From NCBI GenBank assembly GCA_963377175.1, contig CAUJNA010001469.1, forward strand, positions 423,501 through 487,500: a stretch of 64,000 bases of DNA, given 5' to 3'. A program made the translations under genes and the position numbers. Positions 37,801-40,320 of the stretch are shown one piece after another. The stretch is from Effrenium voratum. Taxonomy: Eukaryota; Sar; Dinophyceae; Suessiales; Symbiodiniaceae. Within the stretch, counting starts at the first letter, position 1. Every line of letters starts with the position of its first letter. The notes under the pieces are model-generated. The model was not told where the DNA came from. It worked only from the letters and a program-made list of their open reading frames with translations, and ran no database searches.

Positions 37801-38606
37801 TTTCGAACTTGGAGAGAATGGTTCGGGGGACCCGTTTATTCTGACGGCAAGCCTACTTTTGACTTTGTATGCCTGTTCTGTTGGTCCCAACAAGACAGCA
37901 AACAACAACTGCTTCCGGGTGAAGATGGTTTCCGGCTCAAACGTTTCTGGTTGGCTCTTCTTTGCTTACCAAAGCTTCTCTGCCGACATGGCTCGCTTCC
38001 TAAGCTTCTTTGTCTTGGGGGTTTGGACCATGTGAGTGATAAACAAAGAAGAGTTTGGTTACTCTTTTGGGCCAATCCACTTGGGCGTGGATCATTTGAG
38101 TGGAGCAGAAGTTGGCTTGCATTTTCCCAACTGTTGGCTAGGTCGATAGGCCGTCACATCTCCGCAGAGTTCCGAGGTGTGCGGGGCTTGCTGTTGGGTG
38201 ACCCCTGCACTTCATCGCAAGCAACCCACAATGAGCCAATCCTTTGTATGAAGCATTTGTTTGACTGTTTCTGGGGCTCAACATCGGACGGGGCAAAGTC
38301 ACCAAGTGACTTTGGTAAAACTGGCCTGGTTATTCTACCAGTATCAAAGTCACCCAAGAATGGTAGGTGAAAGGGAAAGCACCGATTCCAGTTTCTGACT
38401 TCGACCCGTCAGGTGAGGCCTCCTGACCCAAAACCCCCCTGCTCAGTGAGGACCCCCCGGCTGGGGCCCTTTTCCCCAAGAATGATCAAAATCAAACGAA
38501 ATTTCATCCGCAGGTGGCCAGGAAGATGTCAGATTCGGACCGGGAGGGAATGGGAAGAACCGGGCGGCCGGGCGGCCGGGCGGCCGACGCCCCCAAAATC
38601 TTCGAA
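849..38606 (+). CDS. Multi-exon coiled-coil protein gene (chain of about 28 exons)
   Basis: About 28 short exons on the plus strand can be joined in one direction. Each lies after an AG, most often AG|G, and ends at GT or GC. Almost all introns are phase 0; introns average about 1.3 kb. The visible product is about 680 residues, rich in Glu, Gln, Arg, Lys, Ala and Leu with heptad-like spacing. No signal peptide, membrane segment or enzyme motif is seen, so a structural coiled-coil protein is the best description. Stretches such as GELQGLETRTLQ (5,844-5,879) recall SF-assemblin/rootlet proteins of the flagellar base, but no diagnostic domain is visible. Start Met and stop were not found; the gene may begin upstream. 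It could be two tandem genes. Exons at 9 kb and 24 kb are directly associated with transposon-like elements. Individual exons are listed separately. Confidence 0.6.
1000..1070 (+). repeat. CATC/ATCC microsatellite
   Basis: Imperfect CATC/CACC tetranucleotide repeats fill most of the short intron between exons 1 and 2. Open frames across it (poly HPSIHP) are products of the repeat. Confidence 0.8.
1083..1235 (+). CDS. Coiled-coil gene, exon 2
   Basis: The acceptor is CCGGAG and the donor is a GC site (CCAAG|gcagga). The 153 bases give 51 codons in phase 0, with GVARRLADGLEVAQRQMDEL in the middle: a clear amphipathic coil with Leu/Val at heptad positions. GC content is far above the flanking introns. 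The intron before it is only about 140 bases and carries a CATC microsatellite. Confidence 0.7.
1378..1475 (+). repeat. Local direct repeat K, copy 1
   Basis: The stretch containing GTCAGCCATGGGTTCACTCG followed by a TCATGGG / GTCGCTGGGGTTT block is repeated about 180 bases downstream. It is intronic, with no coding signal. Confidence 0.65.
1560..1655 (+). repeat. Local direct repeat K, copy 2
   Basis: This is the second copy of the repeat at 1,378-1,475, again with GTCAGCCATGGGTTCACTCG. The motif GGGGTTTGGACCAGTCATT then occurs once more at about 1,640-1,660, so the unit has partly re-duplicated. Confidence 0.65.
1783..1876 (+). repeat. Family B element, decayed copy
   Basis: The stretch contains GGTACCCTTTTTGGTTG and GTCCCCTAAAGACACATCC, the two diagnostic blocks of family B (TIR GGTGTGTCTTTTTGAGGG). 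Internal order is partly duplicated, so the copy is degenerate. Confidence 0.45.
2030..2135 (+). repeat. CTTG/TTTG tetranucleotide tract
   Basis: Imperfect runs of GCTTGCTTG and TTTGCTTG lie in the intron before exon 3. Open frames on the minus strand here are repeat products. Confidence 0.75.
2970..3071 (+). CDS. Coiled-coil gene, exon 3 (102-base module)
   Basis: The acceptor is ATCCGCAG|GCC and a GC donor is CGGCAA|gctgga. Exactly 34 codons in phase 0 include EVGSLCERLENTARAQNSEL and end with MRQARQ. The codons are strongly GC-ending. A donor three bases earlier (GCGCG|gcaagc) is also possible but would shift phase. Confidence 0.75.
3835..3900 (+). CDS. Coiled-coil gene, exon 4
   Basis: The acceptor is CGCCAG|GTG and a GT donor is GCGAGG|gttggg. 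Twenty-two codons in phase 0 read VNDVQTIQNGRMQQAAFDLK and then AR. The open frame continues into the intron, but composition changes sharply after the donor. Confidence 0.65.
4258..4440 (+). repeat. GCAA/GGAA tetranucleotide array
   Basis: About 45 tandem tetranucleotides alternate in blocks of GCAA and GGAA, followed by decayed GCGA/ACAA units to about 4,510. All six frames stay open only because the unit lacks stops. It lies in the intron before exon 5. Confidence 0.95.
4621..4722 (+). CDS. Coiled-coil gene, exon 5 (102-base module)
   Basis: The acceptor is CCATAG|GCG and the GC donor CAGAAG|gctcta. Thirty-four codons in phase 0 start AELAKQDQVVSAHLRDLRQS. The family D element begins 20 bases after the donor. 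The donor could lie a few codons earlier, since MEIWPRQK is less coil-like. Confidence 0.65.
4743..4833. repeat. Family D element, copy 1 (TIR AACAGGG-TCCTTA)
   Basis: The left end AACAGGGCTCCTTA is matched in inverted form by TAAGGATCCCTGT at the right end. A second copy lies at 23,903-24,020 with the shared core CACCATTTACAAGGCAATG. Flanks CTTCCAAG and CGTCCGAG agree at 6 of 8 positions and may be a decayed target duplication. It sits directly downstream of exon 5. Confidence 0.75.
5132..5235. repeat. Family A element, decayed copy
   Basis: The sequence aligns with the family A consensus: CTCGCTCCCCAAGTTCATGG, TTTCAGTCACT, CATTTTTAGTGG and TTTGTTTGGCCA in order. The right terminal repeat is lost. 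Intronic. Confidence 0.55.
5799..5890 (+). CDS. Coiled-coil gene, exon 6
   Basis: The acceptor is TCCCCCAG (or CTTCAG, starting 5,817) and the GT donor GCGAG|gtcaac. Coding is EEAEARLSGELQGLETRTLQ then KIQA, ending two bases into a codon. GELQGLETRT resembles the recurring coil pattern of SF-assemblin-type proteins; this is a resemblance by eye only. Confidence 0.7.
6896..6960 (+). CDS. Coiled-coil gene, exon 7 (end uncertain)
   Basis: After GCTAGAG the frame begins with one base completing the codon left by exon 6, then LAKTLGCQDTSEREREKTRQ and DGAVAFVRKRG. The donor could be CGACAG|gatggg (GA), GGGGCA|gtggca (GT) or CGGGGG|gttgat (GT), all phase 0. A family A element follows at 7,021. Confidence 0.5.
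7021..7127. repeat. Family A element (TIR CTCACTTCCTGAG)
   Basis: A full-length but mutated copy: CTCAGTGCCCGAGTTC at the left, TTCAGTCACTTTTTAGG, then TCCACTCAGGAAGTGAG at the right end. Flanking tetramers ACTT and ACAT agree at 3 of 4 positions. It lies in the intron after exon 7. Confidence 0.7.
8156..8239 (+). CDS. Coiled-coil gene, exon 8
   Basis: The acceptor is GATTCGAG|TTC and the GC donor GACCAG|gcgcgt. Twenty-eight codons in phase 0 include GHALESERAARLRNEEAIK and end with EDQ. The frame would stop at TAG 8,252 if the donor were not used. Confidence 0.65.
8270..8377 (+). repeat. Dispersed repeat J, copy 1
   Basis: This 100-base stretch, ending in CTAACCTCTCTACTGGAGGA, is closely repeated at 32,806-32,914. 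It also shares GGTTCCCCTAC and AAAAGTTGGTACCCTTA. Both copies lie in introns of the coiled-coil gene. Confidence 0.75.
8647..8688. repeat. TA/TATG microsatellite
   Basis: A run of TATA, GTAAGTATG and TATGTATA units. Similar TA tracts recur at 15.6, 16.6, 21.4, 22.8, 37.4 and 59.8 kb. Confidence 0.9.
9034..9202 (+). CDS. Coiled-coil gene, exon 9, split by an inserted element
   Basis: After GCGCAG the frame reads VRHLEQMSRTPSTHQ up to 9,078. There the family E element (9,079-9,185) plus one copy of its 8-bp target duplication interrupts it. Resuming at 9,194 gives SLR and a GT donor (TTGAGG|gtatga), so the joined exon is 54 bases, 18 codons, phase 0, fitting exon 10. The extra intron would run 9,079-9,193, ending in CACCAG but starting with CA, which is non-canonical. 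Alternatively the insertion may simply break the exon, or the coding part may end near 9,067 at a GT (CTCCAA|gtaccc). Confidence 0.55.
9079..9185. mobile_element. Family E MITE/introner-like element, copy 1
   Basis: A 107-base element with perfect 11-base inverted termini, CATAGGTGTCC and GGACACCTATG. It is flanked on both sides by CCCACCAG (9,071-9,078 and 9,186-9,193), a perfect 8-bp target-site duplication. It encodes nothing, so it is a non-autonomous DNA-transposon-like element. A second copy lies at 60,940-61,053. Confidence 0.85.
10645..10682. repeat. Family A fragment
   Basis: GGGCCATTTTGGTGG and AGCAAACAG are fused to the right terminus TCAGGAAGTGAG. The left half is missing, as after an internal deletion. 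Confidence 0.5.
10860..10919 (+). CDS. Coiled-coil gene, exon 10
   Basis: The acceptor is GAGCAG|GTG and a GT donor GAAGAC|gtggga. Twenty codons in phase 0 read VEEAKKELMEDVQNAEAAED. A longer version would run to a TAA at about 10,962, so an in-exon stop argues for the earlier donor. Confidence 0.65.
10990..11076. repeat. Family A element
   Basis: Left end TCACTTCCTGA, right end TCCACTCAGGAAGTGAG, core TTTGGACCATTT and ACAAACAGTTTGGAC. Flanking tetramers GTGA and GTAA agree at 3 of 4. The left flank together with the element's first bases forms GTGAGT, a good donor sequence, and TTGCAG|GG lies just after the right end, so the copy is positioned like a self-contained intron. Confidence 0.75.
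11370..11445. repeat. Family A fragment
   Basis: CAGTTCCTGGACTTTACTG, GGGACCAATTTAGTGGC and GACAGCTTGGACATG occur in the family A order. The terminal repeats are eroded. Confidence 0.45.
12483..12514. repeat. Short hairpin
   Basis: CAACAAGG..CCTCAC pairs with GTGAGGCCTTGTTG across a 2-base loop, with a 2-base GG bulge in the left arm. It is intronic and of unknown role. Confidence 0.6.
13693..13728 (+). CDS. Coiled-coil gene, exon 11 (end uncertain)
   Basis: The acceptor is CGTTTCAG|GAG. The frame reads ERLVKRLEEQAR and continues AFALGKAAGKSL before a TAA at 13,795. A GC donor CCCGG|gctttc keeps phase 0; a longer exon to about 13,788 with a GT donor is possible. The heptad pattern is clear in the first 12 residues. 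Confidence 0.5.
14395..14530 (+). CDS. Possible exon, frame uncertain
   Basis: A GC-rich island follows a good acceptor (TTTGTTTTGCAG). Two frames are open: one reads RAEQLAGNWCRYLTNIE, the other SGQLVSVLDQHRGS. Neither matches the coil pattern well and no donor stands out. It may be a decayed exon of the coiled-coil gene. Confidence 0.3.
15141..15229. repeat. Family A element
   Basis: CCACTTCCTGGAG at the left and TTCGGAAGTGAG at the right bound a diverged family A core with AAGACCATTTAGAGT and CAGACTTTGGCCAAT. Confidence 0.65.
15594..15609. repeat. TA microsatellite
   Basis: A short pure TA run in the intron before the exon at 15,838. Confidence 0.9.
15838..15912 (+). CDS. Coiled-coil gene, exon at 15.8 kb
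   Basis: The acceptor is CTGAGAG|GTG and a GC donor CTCAAG|gcgccc. Twenty-five codons in phase 0 read VELERAKTREQIEAFIEEER then SERLK, a strongly charged coil. A T-tract follows directly. Confidence 0.75.
16002..16052. repeat. Palindromic hairpin
   Basis: AGGGCATGTATATGTGTTGTCG is mirrored by CGACAACATATACCCT around a short AT-rich loop. It could be a small foldback element or a pair of element termini; only one copy was noticed. Confidence 0.55.
16141..16240. repeat. Family B element (TIR GGTGTGTCTTTTTGAGGG)
   Basis: The order is GGTCTGTCTTTCTTGAGGG, TACCCGTTTGGGGG, GAAAACGGAAACCAGAAGG and GTGTCCCCTAAAAAATGACA with CCC. The termini are inverted repeats with mismatches. About 100 bases, intronic. 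Confidence 0.7.
16572..16672. repeat. Family A element interrupted by a TA microsatellite
   Basis: GTCACTTGTTGGGTTCGGACC and TTTGTTTTGGCCCGTCCACTC are family A blocks. Between them a TA tract (16,614-16,636) replaces part of the core. A second left terminus (CTCACTTCCTTGAG) lies at about 16,450. Confidence 0.55.
17588..17638 (+). CDS. Coiled-coil gene, exon at 17.6 kb
   Basis: The acceptor is CCCCGCAG|GCG. The frame reads AETERHLALQKRLQAHE to a GC donor CACGAG|gctccg; an earlier GC donor after CTGCAG would shorten it by three codons. Phase 0 at both ends. Confidence 0.6.
17808..17825. repeat. Perfect 18-base palindrome
   Basis: CCCCTAGGATCCTAGGGG is fully self-complementary. It is intronic and its role is unknown; it may be the joined remnant of element ends. 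Confidence 0.7.
17994..18095. repeat. Family A element with 4-bp target duplication
   Basis: CTCACTT at the left and CCGGAAGTGAG at the right bound a 102-base copy with TTTAAGTGGTAAACAAACAG in the core. Both flanks are CTTT, a perfect 4-bp duplication. Confidence 0.8.
18783..18884 (+). CDS. Coiled-coil gene, exon at 18.8 kb (102-base module)
   Basis: The acceptor is GTGCGAG|GAG and a GC donor AAGCAG|gcgggg. Exactly 34 codons in phase 0: ELTLQRHNEHRARMESDLET then QRRMLESQQLKDKQ. This is one of the cleanest exons in the window and has the same length as those at 2,970, 4,621 and 27,693. Confidence 0.8.
19848..19937 (+). CDS. Coiled-coil gene, exon at 19.9 kb (end uncertain)
   Basis: After AGTCGAG the frame reads DLQKDLQDFVQEQRLMAGKL then TEDLRSLG. 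The coil pattern fades into Ala/Arg/Gly-rich sequence after about 19,935, so the donor lies near there. A 3' site six bases upstream (CCGAAAG) is also possible. Confidence 0.65.
20058..20127. repeat. Family B fragment (right half)
   Basis: CAGGTTTTAAAGGGACCAAG is followed by GAGGTCCCCTGAAAAAAGAC and ACACCC, the right terminus of family B. Confidence 0.5.
20586..20680. repeat. Family B element, diverged
   Basis: GTTTGTCATTTTTTCAGGGT at the left and GTGGGGTCCCCTAGAAAGAC at the right frame the core GCTTGGTTTTCAACGAACA and AGCCACCATT. The order and spacing are those of family B. Confidence 0.5.
21309..21353 (+). CDS. Coiled-coil gene, exon at 21.3 kb
   Basis: The acceptor is ACTGCAAG|AGC. The frame reads SLAENFEKHQMATEQ(R). 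The exact donor is unclear (GAGCAGCG|gccctt is a GC option). The EQR ending echoes VQEQR at 19.9 kb and VKEQR at 24.2 kb. Confidence 0.5.
21409..21430. repeat. TA microsatellite
   Basis: An uninterrupted TA run in a short intron of about 215 bases between two exons. Confidence 0.9.
21570..21638 (+). CDS. Coiled-coil gene, exon at 21.6 kb
   Basis: The acceptor is CCTCGGAG|ACG and a GC donor AGCCAG|gccacg. Twenty-three codons in phase 0: TAALAAQLSVASAAQSASLL then RSQ. The exon is Ala/Ser-rich rather than charged. The frame is open upstream to about 21,530, so a longer exon is possible. Confidence 0.55.
22770..22822. repeat. TA/TATG microsatellite
   Basis: TATATATG units end nine bases before the next exon start, so the tract occupies the polypyrimidine position of the intron. 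Confidence 0.9.
22831..22895 (+). CDS. Coiled-coil gene, exon at 22.8 kb
   Basis: The acceptor is ATCTCGAG|GAG. The frame reads ETMTSPASQESLTGQLAEQK then Q plus two bases, at a GC donor (CAGCA|gcgacg). The overhang is completed by the first base of the exon at 24,184, giving QLQGD. An internal acceptor at 22,857 would drop the first nine codons. Confidence 0.5.
23320..23398 (+). repeat. Dispersed repeat H
   Basis: GGTTTTACAGGGAATCTGTC followed by ACTGGGATTTGTT and ending TTCAGCAAATGG. Related copies lie at 30,915, 36,698, 40,195 and 49,517. Confidence 0.55.
23903..24020. repeat. Family D element, copy 2
   Basis: It has the same termini as 4,743-4,833 (AACAGGGCTCCTTA and TAAGGATCCCTGTT) and the same core. 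It is longer by about 27 bases around GCCCAGTTGAAACATGGC. Confidence 0.8.
24184..24229 (+). CDS. Coiled-coil gene, exon at 24.2 kb
   Basis: The acceptor is GTAGCCCAG; one base completes the previous codon, then LQGDVAKVSEELATC follows to a GT donor (ACATGT|gtgaaa). The frame stays open through VKEQRT, so the exon may run on to about 24,247. A family A element starts at 24,270. Confidence 0.55.
24270..24363. repeat. Family A element
   Basis: The left end CGCACTCCCTGAG and right end TCAGGAATTGGG match the family termini with few changes. The core has GACCATTTTAGTGG and AAAGTTTGGACTTTG. Flanking tetramers ACCA and ATCA agree at 3 of 4. Confidence 0.75.
24488..24606. repeat. Family F element, copy 1 (TIR CCCAGTGCTTCC)
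   Basis: CCCAGTGCTTCCAGGCG at the left and GGAAGCACTGGG at the right are inverted repeats about 115 bases apart. The element fills the intron just upstream of the exon at 24,653. Confidence 0.75.
24653..24709 (+). CDS. Coiled-coil gene, exon at 24.65 kb, between two family F elements
   Basis: The acceptor is AAAATGAG|GAG. Nineteen codons in phase 0 read ELDNMNGEILKLIDDEAAK to a GC donor (GCCAAG|gcgagg); a GT donor five bases later (GCGAG|gtcccg) is the alternative. Family F elements lie about 50 bases upstream and 155 bases downstream. Confidence 0.7.
24865..24968. repeat. Family F element, copy 2
   Basis: CCCAGTGCTTCCAGGC at the left pairs with GCCTGGAAGCACTGGG at the right. The right arm extended (GGCGAAACGCCTGGAAGCAC) is also the exact inverse of the left arm of copy 1, so the two copies share about 22 bases of terminus. 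Confidence 0.75.
26424..26480 (+). CDS. Weak exon candidate
   Basis: The frame VAATVYKLATQEESIQ ends at ATCCAG|gtggga, a plausible GT donor. The acceptor is unclear and the phase does not agree with the neighbours, so this is only a candidate. Confidence 0.25.
26735..26782 (+). CDS. Coiled-coil gene, exon at 26.7 kb
   Basis: The acceptor is CTGACAG|GTG and a GC donor TTGGAC|gctcgg. Sixteen codons in phase 0: VKEAQEALQSRLSTLD. The open frame reaches a stop at about 26,803, so the donor must come before that. Confidence 0.6.
27693..27794 (+). CDS. Coiled-coil gene, exon at 27.7 kb (102-base module)
   Basis: The acceptor is TGGCGAG|GAG and a GT donor CGGAGC|gtcacg. Exactly 34 codons in phase 0, including DSDEKLEAQLTELARAFEEA. 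The in-frame TGA at about 27,810 is skipped by this donor. It is the same length as three other exons of this gene. Confidence 0.7.
27990..28112. repeat. Family G element, copy 1
   Basis: The core TAAGCTCGTAAGGCAGTATA and right end AATCCATACCTGAAAATGCC are shared with the copy at 30,195-30,312. The left part (ATATGGATGC) is a weak inverse of the right. Confidence 0.7.
28940..28989 (+). CDS. Coiled-coil gene, exon at 28.9 kb
   Basis: The acceptor is CGCACAG|CTT and a GC donor GGCAG|gcaatg. LQAMDKLRETVASDTG plus two bases; the codon is completed by the first base of the next exon (30,637), giving R. Confidence 0.65.
29670..29740. repeat. Family B fragment (left half)
   Basis: GTCTTTTGAGGGTACTCC followed by TTTTTGCTTAAGGGAAACCA matches the left half of family B. 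Confidence 0.5.
29771..29791. repeat. TG microsatellite
   Basis: Ten TG units in an intron. Confidence 0.9.
30195..30312. repeat. Family G element, copy 2
   Basis: GGGAGGTATGGATGCTTATA at the left is the inverse of the right end around CATACCTCCCAAATCCATAC. The core TAAGCTTGTAAGGCAGTATA is shared with 27,990-28,112. Confidence 0.75.
30478..30550. repeat. AACC tetranucleotide array
   Basis: Tandem CAAC/CAGC units. Frames reading NQPTNQP or GWLVGWL are repeat products. It lies 90 bases before an exon. Confidence 0.9.
30637..30664 (+). CDS. Coiled-coil gene, micro-exon at 30.6 kb
   Basis: The acceptor is TCGGCAG; one base completes the previous codon, then VQDDVQAVE to a consensus-like GC donor (GTGGAG|gcaagg). 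Phase 0 at the end. A GT donor after AAG at 30,669 is the alternative. Confidence 0.6.
30915..30993 (+). repeat. Dispersed repeat H
   Basis: TTGGTTTTAAAGGGAATCTA, TCACTACAGGAAATATTA and GGGACTTAAGCAAATGG, in the same order as at 40,195-40,271. Confidence 0.6.
31199..31283. repeat. Family B element, diverged
   Basis: GCATGTTTTTGAAGGTACCC and GGTTTAAAGGGAAAGCAAAA, then CCACCATTCCCCC. The right terminus is degraded. Confidence 0.5.
31448..31975. repeat. 56-bp minisatellite
   Basis: Units starting CAGCAGAACACATGCTCAGC recur at 31,448, 31,504, 31,560, 31,583, 31,639, 31,695, 31,751, 31,839, 31,895 and 31,951, mostly at exact 56-base spacing. Units alternate between CGCCCCGCAGCATCCACAGC and CGCTGCGCAGCATCCAGAGC versions. 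The long Cys-rich frames on the minus strand follow from this repeat and are not taken as a gene. Confidence 0.95.
32030..32404 (+). CDS. Open frame with acidic SHMS-EEALEDD repeat, possible exon
   Basis: The frame has a Ser/Pro-rich start (SSSSSLGLLPSPSPASGPG), then four copies of an SHMSxEEALEDD-like unit of about 12-14 residues, one shortened to DEVEDD. A basic patch RHCSKRRRNAIFFKKR follows and the frame closes with TGA. The frame is also open upstream of the GTG, so no start is assigned. DNA units of 36-39 bases stay in frame despite changes in the variable residue, which hints at coding, but a minisatellite with a length divisible by three would look the same. No family recognised. Confidence 0.35.
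   Translation: MSSSESCPPSSSSSLGLLPSPSPASGPGSHMSGEEALEDDSHMSHEEALEDDSHMSDEVEDDSHMSNEEALEDDAVLGIKRTTRHCSKRRRNAIFFKKRCYFSPLAPSFRIVKDSVLLNPPVTV
32806..32914 (+). repeat. Dispersed repeat J, copy 2
   Basis: Partner of 8,270-8,377, with GGGTTCCCCTACTGAAATAA and CTAACCTCTCTACTGGAGGA. It ends about 57 bases before an exon. Confidence 0.75.
32972..33073 (+). CDS. Coiled-coil gene, exon at 33.0 kb
   Basis: The acceptor is CGCCTCAG|GCG. The frame reads AEAIRRCEEMAEAQTEGKME then ADQMLGDSDQRAHQ. The 34-codon end (CACCAG) would match the 102-base module, but the following bases are CT; a GC donor at CAAAGA|gctcac (33,064) is canonical and also phase 0. Confidence 0.65.
33522..33554 (+). CDS. Coiled-coil gene, micro-exon at 33.5 kb
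   Basis: The acceptor is ACCTTCAG|GCG and a GT donor ATAGAG|gtccga. Eleven codons, ANIGELSAKIE, phase 0 at both ends. An upstream acceptor (GCATTTCAG, 33,510) would add NLQ but shift phase. Confidence 0.6.
33655..34645. repeat. AT-rich island of decayed repeats
   Basis: Nearly 1 kb with much lower GC than the surroundings and no usable frame. Related blocks recur inside it: TTTCTTTCCCAGGATGACC near 33,775 and TTCCTTTCCCAGAAAG near 34,465, each followed by TTCAATCT and AAGGACATA. Other GTCCTTTCCC copies lie near 33,957 and 34,335. It looks like an old tandem duplication. Confidence 0.6.
34900..35095. repeat. Degenerate minisatellite of about 19 bp
   Basis: The unit TTGCACAGAGCCATTTG and variants (TTGCGCAGAGTCA, CTGCACAGAGCCATCTG) recur about ten times. 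All frames are fairly open as a result, giving HLRRVICA-type peptides; no gene is called. Confidence 0.75.
35681..35770 (+). CDS. Coiled-coil gene, exon at 35.7 kb
   Basis: The acceptor is CACTTGCAG|CTG and a GT donor TGCAGG|gttatg. Thirty codons in phase 0: LGLVHAQELSSVDAEFQNQF then ATVQDARTCR. The opposite strand is also open here (KLLRMDEAQLQ), so strand rests on agreement with neighbouring exons and splice sites. Confidence 0.55.
35778..36185. repeat. TTTG tetranucleotide arrays with duplicated spacer
   Basis: Three TTTG runs are separated by a repeated spacer (GCTTGCTGTTTGCTTGTGG, then TTCTGG repeats, then CGTCTTTGTAATTGAAA). The repeat-plus-spacer unit is therefore itself duplicated. 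The 327-residue NKQT-rich minus-strand frame comes from this array. Confidence 0.9.
36698..36730 (+). repeat. Dispersed repeat H fragment
   Basis: GGGAATCTATCATTATAG followed by TTAAGCAAAA matches the middle of repeat H with a deletion. Confidence 0.4.
36840..36908 (+). CDS. Weak exon candidate
   Basis: After CGCGTAG the frame reads SARSTMAEFKLSHQMSEAGR toward a possible GT donor. An alternative frame reads AVLRAIHDGRVQTV. The phase does not agree with the previous exon. Confidence 0.3.
37420..37442. repeat. TA microsatellite
   Basis: A pure TA run in an intron. Confidence 0.9.
37992..38102. repeat. Family A element, decayed
   Basis: CTCGCTTCCTAAG at the left, then TTTGGACCATGTGAGTG and TTTTGGGCCAATCCACTTGG. 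It lies within the 302-residue open frame at 37,462-38,370, which argues against that frame being a gene. Confidence 0.5.
38514..38606 (+). CDS. Last well-supported exon of the coiled-coil chain
   Basis: The acceptor is CATCCGCAG|GTG and a near-perfect GT donor is TTCGAA|gtaagg. Thirty-one codons in phase 0: VARKMSDSDREGMGRTGRPG then GRAADAPKIFE. The exon is less coil-like, with a Gly/Arg/Pro tail and a GGGCGGCC triplication. Confidence 0.6.
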
Positions 38607-39113
38607 GTAAGGAGACTTCGGAAATGGGCCAAAATGCTTCTCACTCCAGGAGCTTCTGGAGTGGAAGTTCGTTTGGGAAGATCATGGTCAGAGGCGTTTC
38701 CATGGGTGCACACATTGTGCGACAGGCTGCGCAATGCAGAGCGGCTTTAGCCTCGGACAAAACACTCAGAGCAAAGCTTCCTAAGAAGGATAGGCCACAG
38801 ATGAAAGGAGAGACTACTGTTGAGATACAAGGAAGCAGCAAGCACTGCTTCACAGGATGAACAGCGCCGTGCGGCGAATTTTACGTTGCGCATTTTCGTC
38901 CATAGCAATTCGTTTGGCAAGCTCACCTTATACTGTGCTCGCCATAGGTGCTTTGCTCGATCCCTTATTTCAGAATTTGGAATCGTTTGAAAGTTGCAGA
39001 TTAATGAAACTTATAGCCTTGTCGGACCCCGCTGGAGGCTGGTTGCCTAAAACAAACCCACAAGTAACGGGATAATTACCCAGCCACTAGGGATTCATGC
39101 CAGGGTTCTTAAA

Positions 39114-39212
39114 GGGTGTGTGTTCTTTGAGGGTACCCCTTTCGGAGTGGTTTCAAACGGAAACCAAAAGGAACCTAGCAATTTAGGGGCAATCCTTTTA
39201 AAGGCACACCCA
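39114..39212. repeat. Family B element
   Basis: GGTGTGTGTTCTTTGAGGGT, ACCCCTTTCGGAGTGG, GAAACCAAAAGGAACC and TTTTAAAGGCACACCC in order. Inverted termini of about 15 bases with mismatches. Confidence 0.7.
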
Positions 39213-39597
39213 CCATATGGATTCATATTCAATATTTGCGTTCATACATTCAGCCTTTGAGTTTCGGACAGGCTAAAGAAGCAGCAGCCGCTTCAGTTCA
39301 TTCCGTTGTGGTTTCACAACCCACCAGAATGGATTCAGAGAGTGCCAGGATTGAAAGGGTGCCACCGAACAGCCGGAGTAATGATTCCAGTAAAAGGCCT
39401 CCAACAAAACTAAGTTGAACAAAGGAAATGCCCCACTGAAGGTCTGAGAACTCATCCCGAAGAAGAATATCAATGCAATCCCCAACTTGCCACCCAGTGA
39501 TGGCCGAACCCCGAAGACGTTGCATCAATGGCCTTTGGTCTGTTCATGGCTTTCTTTTTGAACCGGCCTTGTAAGGGTTTCTGATCGGCGGCCCTGG

Positions 39598-39848
39598 GGT
39601 CGGGAAAAACATGTCTTGCCCAGTGGATCCCAGCTACCACTGTGTTAGGTAGCCAGCCATTTTCCTCTTGTTTTTTTTGAAGGGTGGTTCCCTTGGTGTC
39701 TACTACATATCCCACGATGATTCAAGCATGATTAACCATGTAGTAGAAACTAAGGGAACCACCCTTCAAAAAAAACAAGAGGAAAATGGCTGGCTACCTA
39801 ACATAGTGGTAGCTGGGATCCACTGGGCAAGACATGTTTTTCCCGACC
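39598..39848. repeat. Long foldback (111-base arms, 29-base spacer)
   Basis: Arm 39,598-39,708 is the reverse complement of 39,738-39,848 with about three mismatches, including an 8-base T run matched by an 8-base A run. Both arms read TTLQKKQEENGWLP and VVAGIHWARHVFPD in mirrored frames; this is a consequence of the inversion, not evidence for two genes. Confidence 0.9.
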
Positions 39849-40194
39849 TGAAGAAGACTCCCTCCAGTGAAATTGAACTCGGGGCACTCAGTGCAAGATA
39901 AATAAACAAGCAAACTCAACATGTGAGAAGCAGGAAAGGCCCCAATGCAGATTGATCTTTCATGGAAACCGGGTTCCACACATGAACATTGGCGTTTGTT
40001 TTCTGGGAAAGGATTCGTGTTTTAAGAGCCTCGTTCAAGGATCTGACTTTGACACCCGAATACTCTGCGAAATTCGCGTCTGGTGAAGAGCGCCCGCGAG
40101 GAAAGCGTTTCTACGGCAGATCTGGGTAGATCATCCAGTGCTCTTGCCTGCATCGAGTCGATCACTTCCATTTGTTTAAGACTATGGTTGATTT

Positions 40195-40271
40195 ATTCCC
40201 CCTGTTGGCCTTAAGTGAACCTATCACTACTGGAAATATGTTTCTTTTGCCAGGGGACTTAAGCAAATGGA
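40195..40271 (+). repeat. Dispersed repeat H
   Basis: CCCCCTGTTGGCCTTAAGTG, CCTATCACTACTGGAAATAT and GGGACTTAAGCAAATGG. This is the best-preserved copy with 30,915-30,993. Confidence 0.6.
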
Positions 40272-40320
40272 GGATAAGAAATGCGTCAGAGTGTGCCGGG
40301 TGCTTCCAGTTGCTAACGGG

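Noticed and set aside
37462..38370. 302-codon plus-strand frame, the longest on that strand
   Set aside because: It runs straight through a family A element (37,992-38,102), has no recognisable domain and its composition is that of introns here.
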